From an uncultured Collinsella sp. (GTDB taxonomy: Bacteria; Actinomycetota; Coriobacteriia; Coriobacteriales; Coriobacteriaceae): 6,106 bases of DNA. The position numbers and the translations under genes were made by a program. The stretch covers positions 1 through 6,106 of the forward strand of contig CAKUGH010000071.1 in NCBI GenBank assembly GCA_934654605.1, in the 5' to 3' direction. Positions within the stretch are counted from its first letter, which is position 1, and each line of letters opens with the position of its first letter. Positions 1-5,608 of this stretch are shown one piece after another. The notes under the pieces are model-generated. The model was not told the DNA's origin, made no database searches, and was given only the letters and a program-made list of their open reading frames with translations.

Positions 1-610
1 GCACGAGCTGCTTGGTGAGCACCAGGCGGCCGAGCATGGCGAAGCCCATGGCCGGCAGGATGTTGGCGGCGACGCCGAAGCCGGCAAGGACAAAGTCGGG
101 AATGAAGTCGAGCATACCCTGGATGGCGTCAGCACCCAGATAGAACGAAAGCGAGCACAGCAGGAATGCCATGATGCAGCCGGTGGAGCCAATCAGGAAG
201 TGCATCGCGTAGACGCCCTTGAGGTTGCCTTGGGCAGAGAAGACGTCTGCACGGTCGACCAGGATCGGCAGGGCCGCGTTCAGGATGTTCTTGATGGCAA
301 GGCACAGCGTGGCGATGGGCATGGCGAGCGCGATGGCAGCCTCGGTGCTCTGGCCCAGCTGAATAGCGAAGGCGCAAGCGAGCACGCCGCCGATGGTCTC
401 ATCGGGCGGCACGTAGGCGCCGATGGAGATCGAGCCCATGAACAGCAGCTCAAGGCTCGCGCCAATCGCGAGGCCAGACTGCAGGTCTCCCAGCACCAGG
501 CCCACGAGCGGGCACAGGACGATGGGGCGGAACGCATAGAGCGTACCGAGCTGGTAGTCGAACTTACCAAATGCGGCGATAAGTCCGATGAGGATTGCTT
601 GGGTAAGCAT
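1..610 (-). CDS. PTS mannose/fructose/sorbose-family IIC permease subunit (partial, C-terminus cut by window edge)
   Basis: This is the membrane subunit that, with IID, forms the sugar channel of a mannose-class phosphotransferase system. The frame is open from the ATG at 608-610 to position 1, giving 203 residues; family members are about 260, so roughly the last quarter is missing. It is strongly hydrophobic with several predicted membrane segments. Residues 40-80 carry the family signature: a GDLQSG turn, then IGASLELLFMG, SISIGAYVPPDETIGG. This matches the EII-Sor pattern of E. coli ManY (GD-(x)-(x)-G, GxxLE, IGAxVxPD) as I recall it. The start follows a GGGGG Shine-Dalgarno run at 615-619 by four bases. 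An ATG at 612-614 is out of frame. The gene is the fifth in the operon, 58 bp after IIB. The IID gene would be expected beyond the left edge. Family assignment is firm; the transported sugar is not determined. Confidence 0.93.
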   Translation of the reverse strand, partial: MLTQAILIGLIAAFGKFDYQLGTLYAFRPIVLCPLVGLVLGDLQSGLAIGASLELLFMGSISIGAYVPPDETIGGVLACAFAIQLGQSTEAAIALAMPIATLCLAIKNILNAALPILVDRADVFSAQGNLKGVYAMHFLIGSTGCIMAFLLCSLSFYLGADAIQGMLDFIPDFVLAGFGVAANILPAMGFAMLGRLVLTKQLV

Positions 611-637
611 ACATCCCCCTTTCCATATAGGACACTA

Positions 638-657
638 CGAAGAGACGAAGCTCTTCG
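638..657 (-). other. Intercistronic stem-loop between IIB and IIC genes
   Basis: A perfect 7-bp inverted repeat (CGAAGAG / CTCTTCG) with a 6-base loop lies in the 58-bp gap between IIB and IIC, ahead of the IIC ribosome binding site. On the minus-strand transcript no U-run follows, so it is not a standard intrinsic terminator. It may stabilise processed mRNA ends or modulate the IIB/IIC ratio. Confidence 0.5.
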
Positions 658-668
658 AAATTAACCGC

Positions 669-1151
669 CTAGAGCACGCTGGCGCAGTCAACCTTGGGGT
701 CATCGGCCAGAGGACGAATCTCGACCTCGACGCCACGGTCCAGCATCTCGCGCACATCGGCTTCCTCGGCCGCGGTCAGGAAGATCTGACGAGAGACCTG
801 ACGCGCGTCGGGACGTTTCTCGTCCTTGGGCTTGGTGTTGCCCAGGTTAATCGACTTAATCTGCGGGCAGCCCTCGACCAGCTGCTTTGCCTCGGCGATG
901 GTGGCGACGCAGATAATCATCTTGTACTTGTCGGTCACGCCCGAGTTAATGGCTTCGATGGCGTTCGCCATGTCCTTGATGACGAGCTTGCAGCCGGCAG
1001 GCTTGCCCATCTTGAGCGTGGTCTTCCACACCGGGTCGTTGGCGACCTTGTCGCCCACGCAGAAGATGCAGTTGGAGCCGAGGCCCTGGACCCAAGAGAC
1101 TGCGACCTGGCCATGAAGCAGACGATGGTCGACGCGAAGTAGCTGAATCAT
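669..1151 (-). CDS. PTS mannose/fructose/sorbose-family IIB subunit
   Basis: A soluble cytoplasmic phosphocarrier of 160 residues, the usual size for a free-standing IIB of this class. It takes the phosphoryl group from IIA and passes it to the sugar during transport through IIC/IID. The N-terminus reads LLRVDHRLLHGQVAVSW; the His of the HGQ motif (residue 13 from the chosen start) is the expected phosphorylation site, equivalent to His15 of LevE-type IIB. A conserved VANDPVWK stretch follows at residues 36-43, and INLGN at 101-105, as is typical of the family. An upstream TTG at 1166 is in frame, but the ATG at 1149-1151 is preferred because it sits seven bases after a GGGGGG Shine-Dalgarno run and gives the family's normal N-terminus. 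The gene lies 57 bp after IIA in the same operon. Confidence 0.95.
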   Translation of the reverse strand: MIQLLRVDHRLLHGQVAVSWVQGLGSNCIFCVGDKVANDPVWKTTLKMGKPAGCKLVIKDMANAIEAINSGVTDKYKMIICVATIAEAKQLVEGCPQIKSINLGNTKPKDEKRPDARQVSRQIFLTAAEEADVREMLDRGVEVEIRPLADDPKVDCASVL

Positions 1152-1158
1152 AATGTGA

Positions 1159-1164
1159 CCCCCC
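1159..1164 (-). promoter_or_regulatory. Ribosome binding site of IIB (fixes the start)
   Basis: A run of six G on the minus strand lies seven bases before the ATG at 1151. It decides between this ATG and the in-frame TTG at 1166, whose first codons would overlap this site. A homopolymeric G-run is an uncommon form of Shine-Dalgarno; IIC uses a similar GGGGG. Confidence 0.65.
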
Positions 1165-1175
1165 AAAGGTCTTGT

Positions 1176-1188
1176 GCCGTCTTACGGC
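1176..1188 (-). other. Intercistronic stem-loop between IIA and IIB genes
   Basis: A perfect 5-bp inverted repeat, GCCGT / ACGGC, with a 3-base loop lies in the 57-bp gap between IIA and IIB, about 11 bases before the IIB Shine-Dalgarno. There is no following U-tract on the minus strand, so it is not a classic terminator. It resembles the hairpins in the other gaps of this operon. Confidence 0.45.
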
Positions 1189-1208
1189 GTGTCAGTAGGT
1201 GCTGCGGA

Positions 1209-1628
1209 TTAGAACTCTTCTTCCTCGTCGTCATCGACCAACAGGTCGTTGACGAACTTCACGCGCGTATCGTCCGCAGCGACGATGGCGCGAATCGTCT
1301 CCTCAACCGGCGCCGACTCATCGGAGAACAGCAGCTGGATGAGCAGCGGAAGGTTCATGTTGGTGACAAGGTAGGTGCGGGGACGCGTCTGGACGATCTT
1401 GGTGAACTCGTTGTTCACACTGCCGCCAAAAAGGTCGGTGCAGACGACGACATCATCGTCGGCAGACATGCCTGCCAGCAGCTTTTGGGCTTCCTCGGCC
1501 ACGTCCATGCGATCGTCGACGAACATCGAAAGGTCGTGGACGTTGTCGCGAGCGCCCGAGAGCAGCTCAATGCTCTCCTTGATGCCGGTAGCGAAGTGTG
1601 CATGGCTGGCAATGATGTACTGTCTCAT
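1209..1628 (-). CDS. PTS mannose/fructose/sorbose-family IIA subunit
   Basis: A cytoplasmic phosphocarrier of 139 residues that accepts phosphate from HPr and hands it to IIB. The N-terminus MRQYIIASHAHFATG places His9 at the expected phospho-acceptor position (His10 in the E. coli ManX IIA domain). The CTDLFGGSVNNEF block at residues 63-75 contains the conserved Asp65 and the GGS loop near the active site. NMNLPLLIQLL at 90-100 matches the NIPMLxE-type helix of the family. It is a stand-alone IIA rather than the IIAB fusion seen in E. coli ManX. The last residues form an acidic tail, VDDDEEEEF, beyond the usual domain end. The start is supported by GGAAGGA at 1637-1643, eight bases upstream. 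It lies 42 bp after the second SIS gene. Confidence 0.95.
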   Translation of the reverse strand: MRQYIIASHAHFATGIKESIELLSGARDNVHDLSMFVDDRMDVAEEAQKLLAGMSADDDVVVCTDLFGGSVNNEFTKIVQTRPRTYLVTNMNLPLLIQLLFSDESAPVEETIRAIVAADDTRVKFVNDLLVDDDEEEEF

Positions 1629-1651
1629 TCTGCGAATCCTTCCGTGACTGA

Positions 1652-1663
1652 CGCGTCCCCGCG
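1652..1663 (-). other. Short inverted repeat between second SIS gene and IIA
   Basis: CGCG / CGCG around a 4-base GGGA loop (minus strand) lies in the 42-bp gap, upstream of the IIA Shine-Dalgarno. With only four pairs plus a possible G-U it is the weakest of the four intercistronic hairpins and could be chance in GC-rich sequence. Confidence 0.25.
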
Positions 1664-1670
1664 CTTGGCT

Positions 1671-2732
1671 TTAGTAGTCGAACTGGTGATAGTAGCGACG
1701 ATACTTAAGGTTGTGCTTGGTGACCGTCTCGTAGTAGCGAGCCAGGCGGTCAGTCACGAGCACCGTCAGGATCCACGGGGAAACGATGACGCGGAAGTCG
1801 TCGTCAAGGCCGGGGATGGCGAACTCGGCGGTGTCGATGATGTTGATGTCGGTGTCGCCGGTCACGCCACGGGTCAGGAATGCACGAGCACGCTCGTCGA
1901 GCTTGCGGCACTCGTCCTCGCCCATGAACAGGAACACGGGCACGCCCGGCTCCACGAGCTCAAGGGTGCCGTGGAAGAAGTCGGCAGAGGTGATGTAGCG
2001 GGTGCGCTTCCACTGCATCTCCTCCAGGATGCACATCGAGAAGAGGATCGTCTCGCCCCAGAGGGCACCGGAGCCGATGAACATGGTGTAGGGCGCGAGG
2101 GCGTACTTCTTGGCGAGCTCCTCGGCGCGCGGCTCGAAGCGCTTGCGGATATCGAGCATATCCTTCCAGATGTCCTTGGTCTGCTCGATGAACAGATCGA
2201 ACTTGGGGAAGCAACCGCGACGGTTGAGGAGGCGCAGGCCGAAGCAGTCGGCGAGGTAGTAGCCCTTCTCGCAGCCACCGGAGCCATGGTCAGAAGCCAT
2301 AGCGACGCAGTTCTCGGCGCCGACAGCCTGGCCGATGGGGCCCTCGGGCTTGGTCATGGCGTAGACGCGCACGCCCATGTCCTTCATCTTCTTGACGGCC
2401 TCGAGCACCTCGGGGGTGGTGCCGGACTCGGAGGCGGTGAGCACGACGGACTTCTCGGTCATGCGCTTGTGGCCGGAGACGTTCCACTCGGCGGCGTGGA
2501 TCAGGTAGACCTCGAGGTCGCGGTCGCCGAACTTGTTCATGAGGTACTCGAGCTGCATGAGCTCATCCCAGGTGCCGCCAACACCCATCAGGAACACGGC
2601 GTCGTAGCCCTCGTCGGCGACCTTGTCGGCGAGCGCGGTCATCTTCTTGCCGGTCTCGTAGAGCGCTTTGCCGTCCTCGAGGTAGCCCTCCTGGTCGAAA
2701 TTCATGATCTCGATCTTCTCGGTTTCCTTCAT
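1671..2732 (-). CDS. SIS-domain sugar-phosphate deglycase, FrlB-like
   Basis: A 353-residue cytoplasmic enzyme with two SIS (sugar isomerase) domains. The first contains MGVGGT at 49-54 and SESGTTPE at 101-108, a phosphosugar-binding loop. The second contains GSGALWGE at 220-227 and ADFFHGTLELVEPGVP at 250-265. That block closely resembles the corresponding E. coli FrlB (fructoselysine-6-phosphate deglycase) region, recalled as EFRHGPLEIVEPGVP, and the C-terminal HNLKYRRYYHQFDY resembles FrlB's HNPDERRYY ending. Glu238 and His254 are 16 residues apart, the spacing of the catalytic Glu/His pair known from FraB- and GlmS-type enzymes. The likely reaction is cleavage of a phosphorylated Amadori compound to glucose-6-phosphate and an amine. 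The start is fixed by AAAGGAG at 2739-2745. Co-occurrence with a mannose-class PTS recalls Salmonella gfr. Exact substrate is unproven; another amino-sugar phosphate is possible. Confidence 0.85.
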   Translation of the reverse strand: MKETEKIEIMNFDQEGYLEDGKALYETGKKMTALADKVADEGYDAVFLMGVGGTWDELMQLEYLMNKFGDRDLEVYLIHAAEWNVSGHKRMTEKSVVLTASESGTTPEVLEAVKKMKDMGVRVYAMTKPEGPIGQAVGAENCVAMASDHGSGGCEKGYYLADCFGLRLLNRRGCFPKFDLFIEQTKDIWKDMLDIRKRFEPRAEELAKKYALAPYTMFIGSGALWGETILFSMCILEEMQWKRTRYITSADFFHGTLELVEPGVPVFLFMGEDECRKLDERARAFLTRGVTGDTDINIIDTAEFAIPGLDDDFRVIVSPWILTVLVTDRLARYYETVTKHNLKYRRYYHQFDY

Positions 2733-2747
2733 TTGCTTCTCCTTTCT

Positions 2748-2768
2748 GGGGATGCCTTAACAATCCCC
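2748..2768 (-). other. Intercistronic stem-loop between the two SIS genes
   Basis: A perfect 6-bp GC-rich inverted repeat, GGGGAT / ATCCCC, with a 9-base loop lies in the 61-bp gap between the SIS genes. It ends only three bases before the AAAGGAG Shine-Dalgarno of the downstream gene, so folding could affect ribosome access. No U-run follows. Confidence 0.45.
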
Positions 2769-2793
2769 TATGCCAACGAGCGACAGCGCCCGC

Positions 2794-3909
2794 CTACATT
2801 CCGTAACACTCAGCTGCTTTGGCCTTAAGCGTGTTGACCGATTCCTCGTAGCCCTCCGCCTTAACCTCCATTTGCTTGGAGACGGCATCGAGATACGGAT
2901 GGACGTCCCACGAGTTCAGACGCTCGGTGACCATTGCCGCCATCGTCTGGAAGAACACCAGGTTGGGAATCGCGGCAAGCAGCGGAGCCACCTGCGGCAC
3001 CGCAATCTCGTGTGCCTTGCCCTTGGGATGCATGGTTAGCAGGACGGCCTTTTTCGTTACCCTCGACAGCGCGTCGGCGATATTTGCCAGGCGCTCCGAG
3101 CCCTGAGGGTCGTCGACGATAAACACCAGGTAGCCCGGAGTAATCTGCATCTCGGGACCATGGACGAACTCCTCGCCCTCGTGATGCATGGCCGGAATCT
3201 TGATAGTCTCACTCAGCTTGAGCGCCGCCTCTTCGGCAACGCCATAGTTGGGACCGTTGCCCACAACCATGGCCGGCACGTGCTCCGACAGCTCGAGCAG
3301 ATGATCTTGGACATATGCCTCGGCGGTCTTGCACATCGCGGCGTTGGCCTGGATGGCCTCGCGCAGATCGTCAAGGCGCTGGGCGACGCCATCGGCGTCA
3401 ATCGTCCCGCGTGCCTGACCACCGTAAATGCCAAAGAGCACCAGGTACTCGATAAGCGTCTGGACACCCAAGGTCACAAAGTCCACCGACTCGACGCCCA
3501 CGCCGTAGTCGAGAACGATATCGGCATGATCCTTAATGGGAGCCTCGACGTTTGCCGTGAGCGCAACTGCTGCCATGTCATGCGCTCGCATAAAATCGAG
3601 CGCCGCAATCGTGTTAGTCGAATAGCCACTCTGAGAAATAGCGATGTTGAACGCATTCTGCGGATAGGCATGCTCAAAGTCGACAAAGGCCTCAGGCGTC
3701 ACGACGGACACCTGCATCTGCAGTGCGTCCTGCAGGTAATCGCGGGCGCAATCGGCGGCATGACGGGACGAACCCGAGGCAACGATACGCAGCGCGCCAA
3801 AGGATGCGGACTGGAAAATATCGACGAGCTGGCGTACAAGCTCGGACGAACGCTCGAGGTTCTCGCCCATACGCACATGGGCAAGCTGAACGTAATCGAG
3901 CATTTTCAT
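2794..3909 (-). CDS. SIS-domain sugar-phosphate isomerase/deglycase, GlmS isomerase-like
   Basis: A 371-residue cytoplasmic protein with two SIS domains and no glutaminase domain, so it cannot be a full GlmS. The first domain has VASGSSRHAAD at 43-53 and ISQSGYSTNTI at 91-101, matching the SQSGETADT phosphate-binding loop of GlmS. The second has VVGNGPNYGVAEEAALKLSE from 215 to 234 and FVHGPEMQITPG at 248-259. Glu234 and His250 are 16 residues apart, like Glu488/His504 of E. coli GlmS. SKQMEV at 344-349 resembles the C-terminal AKSVTVE, whose Lys is catalytic in GlmS. It is the first gene of the operon and 61 bp ahead of the FrlB-like gene. Likely roles are a second deglycase (compare the Salmonella gfr enzyme pair) or an isomerase of the same pathway. 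A GTG/ATG further upstream at 3948 is in frame, but ATG 3907-3909 follows a strong GAGGTGAG and is preferred. Confidence 0.82.
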   Translation of the reverse strand: MKMLDYVQLAHVRMGENLERSSELVRQLVDIFQSASFGALRIVASGSSRHAADCARDYLQDALQMQVSVVTPEAFVDFEHAYPQNAFNIAISQSGYSTNTIAALDFMRAHDMAAVALTANVEAPIKDHADIVLDYGVGVESVDFVTLGVQTLIEYLVLFGIYGGQARGTIDADGVAQRLDDLREAIQANAAMCKTAEAYVQDHLLELSEHVPAMVVGNGPNYGVAEEAALKLSETIKIPAMHHEGEEFVHGPEMQITPGYLVFIVDDPQGSERLANIADALSRVTKKAVLLTMHPKGKAHEIAVPQVAPLLAAIPNLVFFQTMAAMVTERLNSWDVHPYLDAVSKQMEVKAEGYEESVNTLKAKAAECYGM

Positions 3910-3912
3910 CGT

Positions 3913-3920
3913 CTCACCTC
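3913..3920 (-). promoter_or_regulatory. Ribosome binding site of first SIS gene (fixes the start)
   Basis: GAGGTGAG on the minus strand, with its GAGG core seven bases before the ATG at 3909. It rules out the longer in-frame start at 3948, which would place the operator-like repeat inside the coding region. Confidence 0.75.
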
Positions 3921-3930
3921 GTAACAAATT

Positions 3931-3949
3931 ATTAGTATTTGATACCAAT
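3931..3949. promoter_or_regulatory. 19-bp inverted repeat, putative operator of the SIS-PTS operon
   Basis: ATTAGTATTTGATACCAAT forms two 8-base arms with seven of eight pairs around a TTG centre. It lies 22-40 bp upstream of the first SIS start codon and just ahead of its Shine-Dalgarno, a place where a bound dimer would block transcription. Its GT...AC architecture suits a GntR-type dimer, but it does not match the HutC-subfamily core. It may therefore be the site of whichever regulator does not bind 4037-4046. Confidence 0.5.
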
Positions 3950-3979
3950 CACAGTTACAGGTTACGGCTTTTTGATACC
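3938..3979. repeat. Direct repeat TTTGATACC, two copies 33 bp apart
   Basis: TTTGATACC occurs at 3938-3946, inside the 19-bp inverted repeat, and again at 3971-3979. The 33-bp spacing is close to three helical turns, putting both copies on the same DNA face. The second copy lacks the opposing arm, so it is a half-site. Between them is a 7-bp tandem, GTTACAG GTTACGG, at 3954-3967. Confidence 0.45.
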
Positions 3980-4036
3980 TATTTGCCGACTAATCTTTCC
4001 CCATCGGCGAACGGTCGATTTTGAACCATGTAAGGT

Positions 4037-4046
4037 TGTATATACA
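4037..4046. promoter_or_regulatory. HutC-subfamily GntR operator (TGTATATACA)
   Basis: A perfect 10-bp palindrome whose core GTATATAC fits the GTMTAKAC consensus described for HutC/UTRA GntR regulators, and resembles the TTGTATATACAA operators of TreR. It lies 128-137 bp upstream of the first SIS gene, in the same gap that follows two UTRA regulators. On the minus strand its TATACA overlaps a weak -10-like hexamer with a poor TTCGAA 17 bases upstream, so repressor binding there could occlude RNA polymerase. The promoter itself is only tentative. Confidence 0.6.
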
Positions 4047-4104
4047 GTCTGCTTAACAATTCGAAATCAGTCGGCTTTTTCTGCCCGTTATGCAAAAGCA
4101 CCAG

Positions 4105-4818
4105 CTAGTACGTATAGGTATATCCGCCCGCATCACCGCGGTTGAACGACTTGACGTACTCGATCGCCTGCCCACTTGCATCGTAGCTCACGCACTCCAA
4201 CGTCAAGGCAAGGTCTCCTTGCTCCAAATCGAGCAAGCCTGCGTCGCGTGCTCCCAGCGCCTCGATATTGAGCTTTTCCTGCGCCATGATCGGCTTTCGC
4301 CCCAGCATCTCATAGGTCTCGTACAGACTGAAGACCGACACATCGATCTCCTCGATGGTTGGGAACAGCAGACAGGGGATAAGCGCCATCTCAATTGATA
4401 CGGGGTCGCCGTTTACACAGTTAAGACGTCGAATGGAATAGAGCAGGTCATCCTCGGCAATGCCAAACAAATCGGCATAGTACGGTCCGGCGTAGCGCTT
4501 GGAGCGCGCGAGGATGCGGACGGACGGCTCGCCTCCCGAGGCGCGGACCGATTCACGGAAGCCGCCCGTACGCTCAAAAATAGCAGGCACTTTCTGCGCC
4601 ACGAAGGCGCCTTTTCCACGAACACGGCGAATCTGGCCGCGACGAACCAGCTCGTCAACGGCGCTTCGGATGGTCAGGCGCGTCGTGCCAAACTCCTCAG
4701 CGAGCTCGTTCTCGGACGGAATCATCGAGCCCGTGGGATATATGCCGCGCTCGATACGCTCCTCGATACGGCGGCGTATGCGCATATAGACCGGGGTGGT
4801 CTCTACTGTTTCAGCCAT
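4105..4818 (-). CDS. GntR/HutC-family transcriptional regulator with UTRA domain (regulator 2)
   Basis: A 237-residue DNA-binding regulator. Residues 8-76 form a GntR winged helix: YMRIRRRIEERI, then GSMIPSENELAEEFG, TTRLTIRSAVDELVRRG, and the wing RRVRGKGAFVA. Residues 85-230 form the UTRA effector domain, with DLLYSIRRLNCVNGDPVSIE at 124-143 being the typical R-x-x-x-x-x-G-x-P-x-x-x-E core. UTRA domains usually bind phosphorylated sugars, so a product of the PTS is the expected ligand. The start codon lies inside the end of the upstream regulator gene; AGGTGA at 4822-4827 supports it. It is the gene immediately before the operator-bearing gap, and probably represses the SIS-PTS operon. The C-terminus GGYTYTY is tyrosine-rich. 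Confidence 0.92.
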   Translation of the reverse strand: MAETVETTPVYMRIRRRIEERIERGIYPTGSMIPSENELAEEFGTTRLTIRSAVDELVRRGQIRRVRGKGAFVAQKVPAIFERTGGFRESVRASGGEPSVRILARSKRYAGPYYADLFGIAEDDLLYSIRRLNCVNGDPVSIEMALIPCLLFPTIEEIDVSVFSLYETYEMLGRKPIMAQEKLNIEALGARDAGLLDLEQGDLALTLECVSYDASGQAIEYVKSFNRGDAGGYTYTY

Positions 4819-5570
4819 TGTTCACCTGCCACGCTCTTCATGCCGTTCTTTTCGCCGTTATCGGCAAAGCGGAACTTCGTGGGCAGAATCACCGATTTGC
4901 AATGCTCCACAAAGCGCATGTCTTTATCAAACTCAATCGTGCTCTCATAGAATACCGGCGTTCCCTCTTCTTGCTGGAGAAGCTCGGCCTCCTCGGCGTT
5001 CAGGCGCGAGATTGAGATGTGCTCGCGTCCATGCTCAACACGCACGCCTCCTTCTTTGAGCAAGACGTCGTAGAGGCTCTCGTGCTCAAAATCATGGTCG
5101 GGAAGCGACGGGCAAAGAGACAGGTTGACATGGGCTGTTTCGATTGAAGCCGGCTCGCCCTCAATAAGACGGACGCGCTGCATGCGGAGCAAGGGAGCGC
5201 CTGCGGCAACCCCAAGCTTGTCGGCAAGCGCCTCATCTGCCTCGACCGTCTCGGTGGAAACCAAGCGCGAAGAGGGGTGCAGGCCGGCAGTCCGCACGGC
5301 ATCGGAGAAATTATACGTTTCCTGGAAGATATTCAGCGGTTTGGGAGGACACACATACGTGCCCGATCCGCGGCGGCTCTCGAGCGTTCCGCACGAAATG
5401 AGCCGCGTGATGCCAGCACGTAACGCCGTACGCGAAACGCCAATAACCTCGCACAGCACACGCTCAGCCGGCAGGCGGTCGCCGCCGGTAAGCTGATGGT
5501 GCTGGATGTACCAAAGAATTCCCTCAACAGCACGATCTTTGGGGGGAATTGCATAAGATTCGCCTGCCAT
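4803..5570 (-). CDS. GntR/HutC-family transcriptional regulator with UTRA domain (regulator 1)
   Basis: A 255-residue regulator with the same domain plan as its neighbour but clearly diverged from it. The winged helix covers roughly residues 12-75: DRLPAERVLCEVIGVSRTAL, then RAGITRLISCGTLESRRGSGTYV. The UTRA domain follows from about 85 to 235, including LLRMQRVRLIEGEPASIETAHV with its R-x-R-x-x-x-G-x-P-x-x-x-E core. The ATG at 5568-5570 follows GAGGAG (5579-5584) by eight bases. The 3' end overlaps the start of regulator 2 by 16 bp in another frame, which implies translational coupling. It lies 38 bp after the small hypothetical gene with no terminator between. Its ligand is unknown; a PTS-derived phosphosugar is the natural guess, and it may bind a different operator from regulator 2. 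Confidence 0.92.
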   Translation of the reverse strand: MAGESYAIPPKDRAVEGILWYIQHHQLTGGDRLPAERVLCEVIGVSRTALRAGITRLISCGTLESRRGSGTYVCPPKPLNIFQETYNFSDAVRTAGLHPSSRLVSTETVEADEALADKLGVAAGAPLLRMQRVRLIEGEPASIETAHVNLSLCPSLPDHDFEHESLYDVLLKEGGVRVEHGREHISISRLNAEEAELLQQEEGTPVFYESTIEFDKDMRFVEHCKSVILPTKFRFADNGEKNGMKSVAGEQWLKQ

Positions 5571-5608
5571 TGCACAGACTCCTCATTCAGAAACGTATGT
5601 CGCCAGAA
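5571..5608 (-). other. Short gap between hypothetical gene and regulator 1
   Basis: These 38 bp hold the GAGGAG ribosome binding site of regulator 1 and nothing else recognisable. No terminator hairpin or HutC-type palindrome is present, so the regulators may be co-transcribed with the upstream gene, or use a promoter inside it. Confidence 0.4.

Larger units (their letters stand above)
3910..4104 (-). promoter_or_regulatory. Regulatory intergenic region upstream of the SIS-PTS operon
   Basis: This 195-bp gap is AT-richer than the flanking genes and is the longest non-coding stretch in the window. It holds the HutC-type palindrome, the 19-bp inverted repeat, the TTTGATACC and GTTACAG/GTTACGG repeats, and a pair of 7-bp arms (GCCGACT at 3985-3991, AGTCGGC at 4069-4075). 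No convincing intrinsic terminator follows the upstream regulator gene on the minus strand, so read-through from it into the operon is possible. No clear consensus promoter was found; candidates are weak. Confidence 0.6.

Noticed and set aside
1155..2828. A long open frame on the plus strand (about 557 codons) opposite IIA and the FrlB-like gene
   Set aside because: It lies antisense to two genes with clear family motifs. Long shadow frames are expected opposite GC-biased coding sequence, and its translation is low-complexity (Val, Leu, Gly, Asp, His) with no recognisable domain.
3160..3924. A plus-strand open frame of 254 codons opposite the first SIS gene
   Set aside because: It is a mirror of a well-supported gene, with no family motif and no convincing ribosome binding site.
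4069..4080. AGTCGGC followed by TTTTT as an intrinsic terminator on the plus strand
   Set aside because: The only complementary arm is 77 bases away, and no plus-strand gene ends here.
4111..4123. GTATAGGTATA as another GntR operator
   Set aside because: It is the codon repeat encoding the YTYTY end of regulator 2 and does not satisfy the GTMTAKAC palindrome.
4783..4790. ATATAGAC as a degenerate HutC site
   Set aside because: It lies in the coding region of regulator 2 and lacks the first G of the core, so chance is the simpler explanation.
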